In this document: positions 8,761-18,044 of the stretch, piece by piece
How positions within the stretch are numbered: position 1 is the stretch's first letter
Layout of the letters: each line of letters starts with the position of its first letter
Source of the DNA: an uncultured Eubacterium sp.
Lineage (GTDB): Bacteria > Bacillota > Clostridia > Lachnospirales > Lachnospiraceae
NCBI GenBank assembly: GCA_934316925.1
Contig: CAKREC010000021.1
Location: 1 to 34,543 of the forward strand
Length of the DNA stretch: 34,543 bases
Reading direction: 5' to 3'
The notes under the pieces: generated by a model
The model's input: the letters and a program-made list of their open reading frames with translations, nothing else
The model's database searches: none
What the model was told of the DNA's origin: nothing
Position numbers and translations under genes: made by a program

Positions 8761-10505
8761 TATGCCTGCTCCTCCTTTCCGTACTGGCTTTCATAGATCT
8801 CCTGATATACCGGACATCTTGCAAGCAGCTCATCATGAGAACCGATATCGACAATTTTTCCATCATCCAGCACAAGGATCCGGTCTGCACCACGGACAGA
8901 AGCCGCCCGTTGCGATACAATAAACAATGTGAGCCCCTGCAGCTGTGTTGCAATCGCCTTTCGCAGTGCTGCGTCCGTCGCATAATCCAGCGCCGAAGAG
9001 CTGTCATCCAGGACAAGGATCTTTGGATCTCCAACCAGGGCTCTGGCAATTGCCAGACGCTGTTTTTGTCCACCGGAGAAATTGCGTCCTCCCTGTTCAA
9101 CAGCTTCTTCCAGACCATCTGCCTTCTTTTCTACTACTTCTTTTGCCTGTGCAATGGAAAGTGCTCTCCACAACTCATCCTCGCTGGCATCCTTTTTGCC
9201 CCATAAAAGATTCGAGCGGATCGTTCCCTCAAACAATACCGATTTTTGAAGAACCACTCTCACGCGATCCCGGAGTTCTTTCAACGCATACCCGGATATT
9301 TCCTTTCCCGCCAGATAGATGTGTCCCTTTGTTGCATCATAATAGCGCGGGATCAGGTGAACAAGAGACGTCTTTCCAGAACCGGTTCCGCCGATCACTC
9401 CGATCACCTCTCCTTTTTTTATGGAGAGATCAATATCCGTAAGCGAGGGTTCTTTTGCACCGGGATAAGTAAATTCCACATGGTCAAACCGAAGAATTTC
9501 TTTCCTATCATCGACTTCATCCATATTTCCAACCGGAATTGCTGTGTCAGCCTCTACAAGTCCCGGCTGCACTTCGAAAATTTCCTGAATACGGTTTCCG
9601 CAGGCTACCGCTTTATTGACACTGATGATCAGATTGGCCAGTTTGACCAGTTCAACCAGGATCTGTGACATATAGTTTACCAGCGCCACCACCTGACCCT
9701 GACTTAACACACCGATGTTTACTTTCACGGCACCAATCCACAAAAGGGCGATGATCGATCCGTTGATGATCACAAGCGTAACCGGATTCATAACCGCTGC
9801 GATCCGTCCAACCAGCATCTGTGTCTGATTCAGCTCCGCATTTTCATCGGAGAACTTTTCTGTTTCTTCTTTTTGTTTATTGAATGCACGGATCACACGA
9901 ACACCATCAAGGTTTTCTCTGGTACGTCCGGTCAGTTGATCCAGTGCGGTCTGTACCCGCTTGTAAAGAGGAATACTATATAACATTACACCAAACACGA
10001 CAATGCACAGCAGCGGAATTGCTACAACAAACACAAGTGCCGCTTTGACGTCGATCGTAAATGCCATGACCATGGCTCCCAGTACGATAAATGGGGAGCG
10101 CAAAAACAATCGCAGCACCAGATTCACGCCATTTTGCACCTGATTCACATCACTGGTCATTCTCGTGATCAAGGTAGAAGTTCCCATCGTGTCCATATCC
10201 CCAAATGATAAACTCTGTATATGTGAGAATAATTCGTGCTTTAATTTCGTCGAAAAGCCAACTGCCGCCTTTGCCGCAAAATACTGTGCTGTCAAAGAAG
10301 CTGCCAGCCCCACAGCTGCCAATAAAACCAGAACGCTTCCCATTCCGGCAATGGTATGATAATCTTTCTGCAATATACCAACATCAATGATCCGTGCCAT
10401 AACCAGCGGAACAAACAGCTCAAAGGATGCCTCCAGCAGTTTAAATAAAGGTGCCAGTATCGTTTCTTTGCGATATAACTTCAGATAACGCAATAATTTT
10501 TTCAT
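8760..10505 (-). CDS. heterodimeric ABC exporter subunit, degenerate ATPase site
   Basis: This 581-aa half-transporter has an N-terminal membrane domain (about 15-305) and an ATPase domain with Walker A GGTGSGKT (372-379) and canonical signature FSGGQ (476-480). The Walker B region reads LVLDDSSS, so Asp501 replaces the catalytic Glu, and Gln532 replaces the switch His. The degenerate site would combine this subunit's Walker motifs with the LSAGQ of its partner, as in TM287/288, BmrCD and LmrCD. It starts 7 nt after the flippase gene and its stop overlaps the next start. Substrate unknown. Confidence 0.92.
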   Translation of the reverse strand: MKKLLRYLKLYRKETILAPLFKLLEASFELFVPLVMARIIDVGILQKDYHTIAGMGSVLVLLAAVGLAASLTAQYFAAKAAVGFSTKLKHELFSHIQSLSFGDMDTMGTSTLITRMTSDVNQVQNGVNLVLRLFLRSPFIVLGAMVMAFTIDVKAALVFVVAIPLLCIVVFGVMLYSIPLYKRVQTALDQLTGRTRENLDGVRVIRAFNKQKEETEKFSDENAELNQTQMLVGRIAAVMNPVTLVIINGSIIALLWIGAVKVNIGVLSQGQVVALVNYMSQILVELVKLANLIISVNKAVACGNRIQEIFEVQPGLVEADTAIPVGNMDEVDDRKEILRFDHVEFTYPGAKEPSLTDIDLSIKKGEVIGVIGGTGSGKTSLVHLIPRYYDATKGHIYLAGKEISGYALKELRDRVRVVLQKSVLFEGTIRSNLLWGKKDASEDELWRALSIAQAKEVVEKKADGLEEAVEQGGRNFSGGQKQRLAIARALVGDPKILVLDDSSSALDYATDAALRKAIATQLQGLTLFIVSQRAASVRGADRILVLDDGKIVDIGSHDELLARCPVYQEIYESQYGKEEQA

Positions 10506-10512
10506 ACTAATC

Positions 10513-11964
10513 CTACTTTCGTTTTATAATCTTCTTTCCCGTTTCCAGCACATACTGGAATGTACTCAACCGACAGACAGCACTGAGACCAATGTATGTG
10601 ATAACTCCTGCCATAACCTGAACCGGTAGCAGCACGAGTGTCGGCAATGGCAATATGCAGCCAACAAGGAATACCACGGCTCCCATGATCGCTGATAAAA
10701 CAATCGAAGGCAGCAGATCCTGCAACTGCTCTTTGATCGTATAATCCAGATATTTACGGTTTGGCGTTGTATTTACCAGTGTCGCAAAAAATGTCACAAC
10801 CATTCCTGTCCAGGCGATCCACATAACACCCTGGTTCATAACAGCGATCAAAGTTACCAGTCCAAAGCCTTTTTTGAGGATCTCCATGATCAACATCGTC
10901 CTTCCCTTGCCGAGCGCCTTTACCGCCTGCAAGTTGGCTGTCTGCACCGGCTCTAACGCATACTGGATGCAGGCGATCTGCATAAACGGTACACAGAACA
11001 GCCAGCGTTCTGAAAAGATCAATATGATCACGGGTTTTGCCAGCACACAAAGACCGATCATAAGCGGCCACATAATATAGGATCCCACCTGTATCGAGAG
11101 ACGCACCATCTTTTTGAGTCCCGGCTTATCATCCTGCTTCGTTGTCATTGCAGGAAATAATACCGAGCCGATCGAGGAATTCAAATTCGTAACAATCACA
11201 TTGGGAAGTTTCTGTCCCTGATTATAGTATGCCAGATCCTGCTTGGAATATAGCTTGCCGATCACAAGTCCCCGGATCTGCTTATAGGTTGTGTTGATCA
11301 ATTCCGTGACCAGCATTTTCCAGCCAAAGGAAAACATTGATTTCATACGGCTTAAGGAAAACCGGAAATCCGGCCGCCATTTTACCGTGATCCACAAAAT
11401 AACGGTGTCCATTGTGGAGTTGGTAAGATACTGGGCAACCAATGCCCATGCGCCATATCCCTGATATGCCATAACAATACCAACCACAGCGGAAACGACG
11501 GTTCCGATCAGCGTAGAATAAAAGAAACGTTTAAAGATCATATGCTTTTGCACATATGCTTGCTGAACTGAATTGACACCCGCTAAAGGCAATTTCAGTG
11601 CCATCACACGCAACATCGGTGTCAGCAATGGTTCTTTATAAAATCCGGCTGCTGCCGGCGCCGCCAGAAATACGATCAGATATAATGCCCATGACATGGT
11701 AACGCTAAAATAAAAAACAGAAGAAAAATCCAGATTATCCGCATCCTTTTTCTGGATCAGTGACTGTCCAAATCCACTTACCACAAATACATTGGCAATT
11801 TCTATAAAAATGGTGATCATGGTAACAACACCATAATCCTCCGGCAAAAGAAGTCTCGCCAGCACCATGGATACAATAAACGAAACTGCCTGCGCTCCGA
11901 TCCGTTCTCCGAATTTCCATACAAGTCCGGACAAAACTTTTTTCTTTAACCCTTGTTCTCTCAT
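10513..11964 (-). CDS. MOP superfamily polysaccharide flippase (Wzx/TuaB-like)
   Basis: I start at the ATG at 11964 (483 aa, MREQGLKKKVLSG) because GAGG lies 7 nt before it; a GTG 15 nt upstream lacks a ribosome site. The protein has about 12-14 membrane helices and the typical N-terminus LSGLVWKFGERIGAQ...LARLLLPEDYG of the PST/Wzx branch, which moves undecaprenyl-linked oligosaccharide or polymer repeat units across the membrane. It follows the CDP-glycerol glycerophosphotransferase by 23 nt, so a teichoic-acid-like or glycerophosphate-decorated substrate is a reasonable inference. No glycosyltransferases are in the operon, so the sugar carrier must be made elsewhere in the genome. Confidence 0.88.
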   Translation of the reverse strand: MREQGLKKKVLSGLVWKFGERIGAQAVSFIVSMVLARLLLPEDYGVVTMITIFIEIANVFVVSGFGQSLIQKKDADNLDFSSVFYFSVTMSWALYLIVFLAAPAAAGFYKEPLLTPMLRVMALKLPLAGVNSVQQAYVQKHMIFKRFFYSTLIGTVVSAVVGIVMAYQGYGAWALVAQYLTNSTMDTVILWITVKWRPDFRFSLSRMKSMFSFGWKMLVTELINTTYKQIRGLVIGKLYSKQDLAYYNQGQKLPNVIVTNLNSSIGSVLFPAMTTKQDDKPGLKKMVRLSIQVGSYIMWPLMIGLCVLAKPVIILIFSERWLFCVPFMQIACIQYALEPVQTANLQAVKALGKGRTMLIMEILKKGFGLVTLIAVMNQGVMWIAWTGMVVTFFATLVNTTPNRKYLDYTIKEQLQDLLPSIVLSAIMGAVVFLVGCILPLPTLVLLPVQVMAGVITYIGLSAVCRLSTFQYVLETGKKIIKRK

Positions 11965-11987
11965 CACAACCTCATTCACACTTTATG

Positions 11988-13133
11988 TCATCTGTCAAAT
12001 CCATAATGATCTTTCATATAGTGATACAGTTTTTCACAGGCTCTGCCATCCGAACATTCCACATATCGAGTCTTTAACTCCCGCAGCTCTGCCTGATGCT
12101 GCTGCCTTTCTTCCGGTAAATGTTCAATAAATTCCCGGATGTCCTGCGCGGTGTACAAATAACTTCCCTTTATGCCATCTTCATAATGAGGAAAAGCGCA
12201 ATCATACATAGAAAAATACTGCTCACTGTCCATTATCGTAAGACCAATCGGGCGTTCTGTCAATAAAAAATCATAATAAACCGAGGAGTAGTCCGTGAGT
12301 AATGCTTTGGCACCTGCCAGCAGCTGATATAATGTCATCTTATGTTTTTTCAGGAAATCATCATCCGCGATCGTCACGGCATCCAGCGTCATCGTATGCA
12401 GCAGCGAAAGATCCTGCACCGGATGAGGCCGGAAATACATCGTCAGTCCCTGCTTTTTCAAAGTCTCATCCAGTTCCTGCAACTCGTCCTGCGTCATAAT
12501 TCCCGGCATGCCATAAGGAGACATGACGGAAAGCCCCTGTCCTTTATGTAAGCGGTGCTGCCGATAAGTTGGAAGCCAGATCACATAATTTTGTTCCTCT
12601 TTATACCGGTACATCTCATCCGTCCTCGGATACCCAAGGGGCAGCAGACATTCTTTAGGGATGCCGATCCGGTCAGTAAATACGCCCTCCCAATATGGTG
12701 AAGTGGTCAGATAACCATCAAGCTCTCCGATCTTTTGCATATTGTGATAGTCTTTTGTAATTTTGATCAACATTCCATGTCCCAGATGGATCCGTACCTG
12801 GTCAGAACGGCGCTTTTTGATATACGCATTGCTGTCAAAAATGTATTTACACCGATACAACGCCAAAAAACGCTTTATCATCTGTTTTAATCCTCTCGCG
12901 TCCAAATAAAAATAGTCTACCTGCTCCGGAAGTGGCGGTATTGATAACGTGTGATTATATACCGCCCAATATATCTTATGCCGGGTATTCACCTTTTTCT
13001 GCAGCAAATACTCATAAAAAGCGAGGGCATTATCTGAAAAGTCGGGATGACTTTCCAGAATGATGTCCTCGCGTAATGGTATCTTCTGTATGAGTTGAAT
13101 TCCTATTTTCTTAATCCACTGTCTTACGTTCAT
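11988..13133 (-). CDS. CDP-glycerol glycerophosphotransferase family protein (TagB/TagF-like)
   Basis: The 381-aa protein fits the Glyphos_transf family (PF04464), which transfers glycerol phosphate (or ribitol phosphate) from CDP-polyol to lipid-linked wall polymer precursors at the inner membrane face. Diagnostic motifs are HLGHGM (116-121), GYPRTD (167-172), WLPTYR (186-191), RPHP (235-238) and TDYSSVYYDF (280-289). A basic amphipathic N-terminus (RQWIKKIGIQLIQKI) could anchor it peripherally. Its ATG overlaps the TetR stop as ATGA, so synthesis is coupled to the regulator. No tagD (CDP-glycerol synthase) is in the window. Whether it primes (TagB) or polymerises (TagF) cannot be decided. 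Confidence 0.9.
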   Translation of the reverse strand: MNVRQWIKKIGIQLIQKIPLREDIILESHPDFSDNALAFYEYLLQKKVNTRHKIYWAVYNHTLSIPPLPEQVDYFYLDARGLKQMIKRFLALYRCKYIFDSNAYIKKRRSDQVRIHLGHGMLIKITKDYHNMQKIGELDGYLTTSPYWEGVFTDRIGIPKECLLPLGYPRTDEMYRYKEEQNYVIWLPTYRQHRLHKGQGLSVMSPYGMPGIMTQDELQELDETLKKQGLTMYFRPHPVQDLSLLHTMTLDAVTIADDDFLKKHKMTLYQLLAGAKALLTDYSSVYYDFLLTERPIGLTIMDSEQYFSMYDCAFPHYEDGIKGSYLYTAQDIREFIEHLPEERQQHQAELRELKTRYVECSDGRACEKLYHYMKDHYGFDR

Positions 13134-13747
13134 GCGATTAGCTCCTGTCTATGAATCATATCAATAATGACTCCGTAGAGCTCTGGTTTAAACTCCTCCA
13201 GAGGTAACGGTTGTCCTGATAGAATTACATTATAACAAGTTGAGCTGATTAACTCAATCATCATAAACAAAAGTAAGTCAGGATTTTTAAATTTCCGCCC
13301 CGATTCCGCCAAAAGTGCCAGATAAGCTTCGTGAAAACTATATCCATGGATCACAGTCTTTTCCGACCGTATCATGTGGTCAAACACGCCCCAGCTAAGG
13401 TTTTTAGATATAAACTTGAGAAGTATCTTGTCCTGGTTCAACCGGTTCAGCAGATTATCGACGAGAAAGATGATCATATCTTCCAGGTTATCAAAATTCT
13501 GCTTTTCTGTGACCTCCGCTGCTGTGTGAAGTAAGCTGTTTGCTTTGGTGGCGATCAATTCGTCCCTAAGATCGTATTTATCCTTGAAATACAGATAAAA
13601 GGTTCCTTTCGCCATTTTCGCCTCACGGGCTATGTCCGAGACGGATGTGTCAGTGATTCCCTTTGAAGTAAAAAGGGAAAACGCTGCCGTCAAAAGAGAA
13701 TCTCTTTTTTCTTTTTTCTTTTGGTCTAATTTGCTCATATTGATCAC
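13130..13747 (-). CDS. TetR family transcriptional repressor
   Basis: This 205-aa protein has an N-terminal TetR helix-turn-helix (about 12-60) with the signature FTSKGITDTSVSDIAREAKMAKGTFYLYF given here as residues starting near 27, followed by a helical ligand-binding domain. The GTG start at 13747 has GAGGG 6 nt upstream; an ATG three codons later has no better site. It is the third gene of the operon, between the XXXLXXG-repeat protein and the glycerophosphotransferase, so it most likely controls the promoter at 17933-17961. Two matching 13-bp inverted-repeat sites lie there. The inducing ligand is unknown, but its location with exporters suggests a substrate of those pumps. Confidence 0.93.
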   Translation of the reverse strand: MINMSKLDQKKKEKRDSLLTAAFSLFTSKGITDTSVSDIAREAKMAKGTFYLYFKDKYDLRDELIATKANSLLHTAAEVTEKQNFDNLEDMIIFLVDNLLNRLNQDKILLKFISKNLSWGVFDHMIRSEKTVIHGYSFHEAYLALLAESGRKFKNPDLLLFMMIELISSTCYNVILSGQPLPLEEFKPELYGVIIDMIHRQELIA

Positions 13748-13770
13748 CGTTTTCCCTCTCGTCTTACGAA

Positions 13771-15792
13771 TTATTCGTCTTCTTTTTCAATTGCATCTGT
13801 TTCAATGATGAATTTAACTTCGCCGTCCATTGCCTTGCTCATTCCTGAGAATGTAGCATAATCTTTGCCAGCATCAACAATTGCTTTCAAACGATCGATC
13901 AATGGGGAAATGTCGTCATCGTACATATTCTTAATTTCCTGAATACCGTCTTTGTTGAATTCATCCATGCCGTCAGCCAGCGTATCGCTTCCATCTGCCA
14001 GCTTGCCACTGGCATCGGTAAGCTGTTTTACACCGGAAACCAGTTTTACAGTAGCTGCTCCCAGGCTCTTACCACCTTTGTTCAAAGCAGTCATGCCCTT
14101 ATTCAGCTGTTTTGCACTGGATTTCAAAGTTTTGCCGGATTTTACTAATTTATTGGCACCTGTTTTCAATGCTTTATCATTCTTCGTCAGCTTTTCTCCA
14201 CCTTCTTTTAACTGTTTCGCACTGGAAACCAAAGTAGGTACGGATGTTTTCAATGTGCTGCTTGCACTTGTAAGTTTGGAAGAGCTCTTTGACAATGTCT
14301 GCAGTCCATCCATAACGGTAGCAACACTGTTTGATACCGCTGTTGCACCAGTCTGAAGTGTACTTGTTTCAGAGGTACTTTCGATCAGCTTTTCAATTGC
14401 CGCTTTCTGACCTGCTGTAATCTTTTCCAGGCTGACACGAAGTGTTGTGATCGTGCTTGCATCCTGTCCTGCTGCTGTCAAAGCTGCCTCTGTCTGTTTA
14501 AGCTGTGCGATCATCGCATCGTTGTTTGCATAAGATTCCTGCAGCTGTTTTAAGCCTGCATTTACTGAGCCGATTCCACCTGCTACCGCAGAAGCTCCTG
14601 ATTTTAATTTTGTTACATTTTCCGTTGTTCCCATCGCATCCACTGCCGATGTGTAAGTGAGAAGTCCCTCATCGAATGTGTTGATCTGGCTTGGCATATC
14701 TTTTACTGCCTCATACAACTGTTTGTTTCCGGAAGCAATCTTATCTGCACCATCGATATATGCTTTAGTACCGGATGCCAGAGAATTTACACCATTCACA
14801 TACTGGTTCACACCTTTTACAAGTGCCGGACCATTTTTTGCCAATGTGGAAATTCCGTTGGTCAGTTTTTTCACACCATCTTTCTGGTATGTCTTCAAAG
14901 ATTTTTTCAGCTCACCCATCTTGCTGTTATATTTTTTCAGGTTCTTGGATAATTTCTCAGATCCATCTACCAGTTTTTCAGAAGCATCGGTGAGTTTGTC
15001 AAGCTGGTCTTCCAGATCATCCAGATCCTCTACATCATCAAGATCTACATCGTTAAAAAGATTTGCGCTGGCAAATGTAAATGTATTTCCCATTGAAAAA
15101 TCTGTAACATCTGCTGTCATTGTAAAATCACTTGGGATTTTATCTGCATCGTCTTTGTCAAGATTCAGGCTTTCTGCCATTCCCGGCAATCCCATTCCGA
15201 CTACGATACAATTGGAGCCATCGTTGATCACTTTTCCGTTGTCAATTTCAACATTCGTGAAATTGTCGGTTGAAAGAATCATACCAGTTACCATAACAAA
15301 TGGAGTATAGATCTCTTCCTCTTTCCCGTTGATCTTCTTTTTCGTCTTTGATTTGTTGGTGTATGTCACATGCATCTTCAACTTACCGCTTTTTCCCGGA
15401 AGTTCGCTGGCTTTGATCTCTTTTCCATCCAGCTCATATGTGATGCTCATGCTGACAGGAAGATCTTTATTGGATTTTCCCTGATAATATATGTCATTAT
15501 CAGAAGAAGTCCAGCTGATCTCTTTTCCATTCTGAGTAAAGGTTTCATTTCCCTTTACGTTCACAATATCCGTCAGATCCGAAGAATCTGTAATATCGCC
15601 ATTTGCATCCTTTGCATTCTGCAGCCAGTCCGATACGGTAATGCTGTTCACACCACCATCTGTGCCTGCAAGTACATAAACCGACTCCTGTTTGGTAATC
15701 TTCTTTGCATCCGCTACAGCTGTGTTGCCCACTACTAAAGCAAAGATAAGAGCAATACTGGTAGCTTTTTTCATTACATTCTTATTTCTCAT
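13771..15792 (-). CDS. secreted XXXLXXG heptad-repeat protein, MMPL partner
   Basis: The ATG at 15792 (673 aa) has GGAGG 7 nt upstream; a longer TTG frame is unlikely. A signal peptide (1-29) is followed by a beta-rich domain (about 32-245) and then a long region with leucine/valine-x-x-glycine repeats at 7-residue spacing, for example VKGVNQYVNG-VNSLASG-TKAYIDG-ADKIASG and LADGSDTLADG. Such heptads occur in YhgE/Pip proteins and in extracellular insertions of Gram-positive MMPL transporters. No C-terminal membrane anchor or sorting signal is visible, and the tail is acidic. It lies 16 nt downstream of the MMPL gene and is probably its extracellular partner. Function is inferred from architecture only. 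Confidence 0.78.
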   Translation of the reverse strand: MRNKNVMKKATSIALIFALVVGNTAVADAKKITKQESVYVLAGTDGGVNSITVSDWLQNAKDANGDITDSSDLTDIVNVKGNETFTQNGKEISWTSSDNDIYYQGKSNKDLPVSMSITYELDGKEIKASELPGKSGKLKMHVTYTNKSKTKKKINGKEEEIYTPFVMVTGMILSTDNFTNVEIDNGKVINDGSNCIVVGMGLPGMAESLNLDKDDADKIPSDFTMTADVTDFSMGNTFTFASANLFNDVDLDDVEDLDDLEDQLDKLTDASEKLVDGSEKLSKNLKKYNSKMGELKKSLKTYQKDGVKKLTNGISTLAKNGPALVKGVNQYVNGVNSLASGTKAYIDGADKIASGNKQLYEAVKDMPSQINTFDEGLLTYTSAVDAMGTTENVTKLKSGASAVAGGIGSVNAGLKQLQESYANNDAMIAQLKQTEAALTAAGQDASTITTLRVSLEKITAGQKAAIEKLIESTSETSTLQTGATAVSNSVATVMDGLQTLSKSSSKLTSASSTLKTSVPTLVSSAKQLKEGGEKLTKNDKALKTGANKLVKSGKTLKSSAKQLNKGMTALNKGGKSLGAATVKLVSGVKQLTDASGKLADGSDTLADGMDEFNKDGIQEIKNMYDDDISPLIDRLKAIVDAGKDYATFSGMSKAMDGEVKFIIETDAIEKEDE

Positions 15793-15808
15793 AGAGCAGC
15801 CTCCTTTT

Positions 15809-17887
15809 TTAATAATCAATCTTTCTCATATCCCATGTTGTCTTGCAGATCACTTTGTCAAATACCGTAAGCATAGCCGGCAGGATCACAATTACAACAA
15901 TTGTACTGATCACCGCACCTCTTGAAAGCAAAGAACAGATCGATTTGATCATATCAATACTGGATGATACGGTAACGCCAAAGGTAGATGCGAACAGACA
16001 CATACCACTGATCAATATGGATTTGATCGATGCTTTGTGTGCGATCGCAATTGCTTCTTTCTTCGAGCAATGCCGGATCGTACGTTCCTTGTGATATCTG
16101 CTTGTCATCAAGATCGCATAGTCGACAGTCGCTCCCAGCTGGATCGTGCCGATAACGATACTTGCTACGAACGGCAACGACTCATTTGTGTAAAACGGAA
16201 CTGACATATTAAGGAAAATCGCGAACTCGATCACGCTTACCAGAATGATCGGGATCGAAATGGATTTGAATGTCAGCATAATGATAACAAATATTGCAAA
16301 TACAGAAACATAGTTTACATTTTTAAGATCGACATCCGTCGTATCCTGCAGATCCTTCATAAGAGGTGCTTCTCCAATGATAATAGAATCTTTGCTGTAT
16401 TTCTTAACAATATCGTTTAAGCTCTGAAGCTGTGCATTCACTTCATCTGTCGCCGCTTTGTAATCCGAGCAGATAAACTGCAGCTCGTAGTTGTCACTCT
16501 CTAACATCTCACGATATTCTTTTGGAATCATCGTTTTCGGGAAGTTGGCTCCTACGATCGAATCCATTCCCAGGATCCACTTAACCCCATCCACATCATT
16601 CATTTCATTGGACATACTGCTTCTGTCTTTATCTGACATATCGGTCTTTAGTAGAGCAATATGAATACTGTTCATTTCAAATTTGTCATTTAATTTGTCA
16701 TTTGCCACTGCGGAATCAAGACTCTGTGGAAGTCCCGATGCAATGTCATAATAGATCTGATAGTTTTTATTTCCATAATAACCAGGTCCAAGCAGTACTA
16801 AAAACAGTACGATCGCAACCGGCCAGATCTTTACGATTCCTCTGGATACGCCATCCAGATTTGGAATAAGATTTCTATGTTTCGTCTTTTCGATCAGCTT
16901 GTCAAAGCAAAGAATCATTGCCGGCAGGAATGTCAGGCAGACAATAACACCGATCGCAACACCTTTCATCATAACAAGACCAAGGTCAAGACCCAGCTTA
17001 TATGTCATGAAGCAAAGAGCAGCAAATCCGGCGATCGTCGTGACCGAACTACTGGTAACCGATTTGAATGTATTGCTGATCGCATGTGCCATCGCACGCT
17101 CTTTGTCGCCATCGAATCGTTCCTTATTGGCCTCATAACTCTCCAGCAAAAAGATCGAATAGTCCATCGTAACACCCAGCTGCAAGATCGCTGTCAGCGC
17201 CTGTGTAATATACGAAATATCACCAAAAATAATGTTGGATCCAAAGTTATATATGATCGCTGTTCCAATACCGAACAAGAAGATAAACGGAGTCACAAAC
17301 GAATCCAATGCCAGCGTCAGTACCACCAGTGCCAGCGCTGCCGCAACAACAACATAGATCGGCATCTCTGCCAGCGCCAGATTCTTAATGTCGGTAACAA
17401 CACCGGACATACCACTGATAAATGCCTGTTTACCACAGATCTGTCGCATCTCTGTGACTGCTTCCATCGTAGAATCTGCTGAAGTTGTATTGTCAAACAG
17501 GGCGATCATCATTGTAGCATCCCCATTAAACAAAGCTTTTTCAATCTTATCTGGAAGCATTTCCTTTGGAACGGTAATATCAACAAGATCATCATACCAA
17601 ATGATCTTCTCAACATGATCTACGTCCTCCAACTTACTTTTCAACGCCTGTATGTCTTTGTTCTCCATGTTCTCAACAACGACCATGGAAAAAGCTCCCA
17701 TTCCAAACTCGTCAATCATTGTATCCTGTCCACTAACTGTTTCAAGGGAATTTGGAAGGTAACTCAAAATATCATAGTTGACTCTTGTTTTGATGTATCC
17801 GATCGCTGCAGGGATCATAAGTAACACTGCAAAAATGATCACAAGAATCTTGTGTTTGGCAATCCACTTACCAAAGTTTATAACCAT
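15809..17887 (-). CDS. MMPL/RND superfamily transporter
   Basis: The 692-aa protein has the duplicated RND layout: one membrane helix, a large outer loop (about 32-170), five helices, then the same again (loop about 370-520). Each half has the MmpL proton-relay Asp-Tyr pair, GVTMDYSIFLLESY (D242, Y243) and GATVDYAILMTSRY (D589, Y590). MMPL proteins use proton motive force to export lipids, glycolipids or drugs. The ATG has AGGAGG 9 nt upstream. It is the first gene behind the promoter at 17933-17961 and is followed by the repeat protein. Substrate unknown; the TetR in the same operon suggests inducible expression. Confidence 0.92.
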   Translation of the reverse strand: MVINFGKWIAKHKILVIIFAVLLMIPAAIGYIKTRVNYDILSYLPNSLETVSGQDTMIDEFGMGAFSMVVVENMENKDIQALKSKLEDVDHVEKIIWYDDLVDITVPKEMLPDKIEKALFNGDATMMIALFDNTTSADSTMEAVTEMRQICGKQAFISGMSGVVTDIKNLALAEMPIYVVVAAALALVVLTLALDSFVTPFIFLFGIGTAIIYNFGSNIIFGDISYITQALTAILQLGVTMDYSIFLLESYEANKERFDGDKERAMAHAISNTFKSVTSSSVTTIAGFAALCFMTYKLGLDLGLVMMKGVAIGVIVCLTFLPAMILCFDKLIEKTKHRNLIPNLDGVSRGIVKIWPVAIVLFLVLLGPGYYGNKNYQIYYDIASGLPQSLDSAVANDKLNDKFEMNSIHIALLKTDMSDKDRSSMSNEMNDVDGVKWILGMDSIVGANFPKTMIPKEYREMLESDNYELQFICSDYKAATDEVNAQLQSLNDIVKKYSKDSIIIGEAPLMKDLQDTTDVDLKNVNYVSVFAIFVIIMLTFKSISIPIILVSVIEFAIFLNMSVPFYTNESLPFVASIVIGTIQLGATVDYAILMTSRYHKERTIRHCSKKEAIAIAHKASIKSILISGMCLFASTFGVTVSSSIDMIKSICSLLSRGAVISTIVVIVILPAMLTVFDKVICKTTWDMRKIDY

Positions 17888-17909
17888 GATTATGTCCTCC
17901 TTTCAAAAA

Positions 17910-17922
17910 TGACCATCGTTCA
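17910..17922. promoter_or_regulatory. candidate TetR operator, promoter-downstream copy
   Basis: TGACCATCGTTCA shares the frame TGACCA-n4-TCA with the site at 17948-17960 and sits in a short palindrome AATGA...TCATT. It lies between the -10 box and the start of the MMPL gene, at about the transcribed leader. Confidence 0.5.
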
Positions 17923-17932
17923 TTTCGTTGTA

Positions 17933-17961
17933 AGAATACCACAAAACTGACCACTAGTCAA
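17933..17961 (-). promoter_or_regulatory. sigma-A promoter of the twelve-gene operon
   Basis: On the minus strand TTGACT (17956-17961) and TATTCT (17933-17938) are 17 nt apart. The MMPL start codon follows about 45 nt downstream of the -10 box. One candidate operator overlaps the -35 box and the other lies just downstream, so repressor binding would block RNA polymerase. Confidence 0.78.
17948..17960. promoter_or_regulatory. candidate TetR operator over the -35 box
   Basis: TGACCACTAGTCA is an inverted repeat (TGAC/GTCA, 5-nt centre) and matches the 17910-17922 site in 9 of 13 positions (TGACCA-n4-TCA). Start-to-start spacing of the two sites is 38 bp. It could also affect the divergent subtilase gene. 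Confidence 0.55.
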
Positions 17962-18044
17962 TAACATTTTTTATCAATAACAAAATTTATTTTTCTATCA
18001 TATATTAACAATAAATTCCTTATTATTTTACGAGGAGATGTCCT

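Noticed and set aside
14657..15310. A 217-codon plus-strand open frame
   Set aside because: It lies opposite the repeat protein, whose signal peptide, repeats and strong ribosome site make that strand the coding one.
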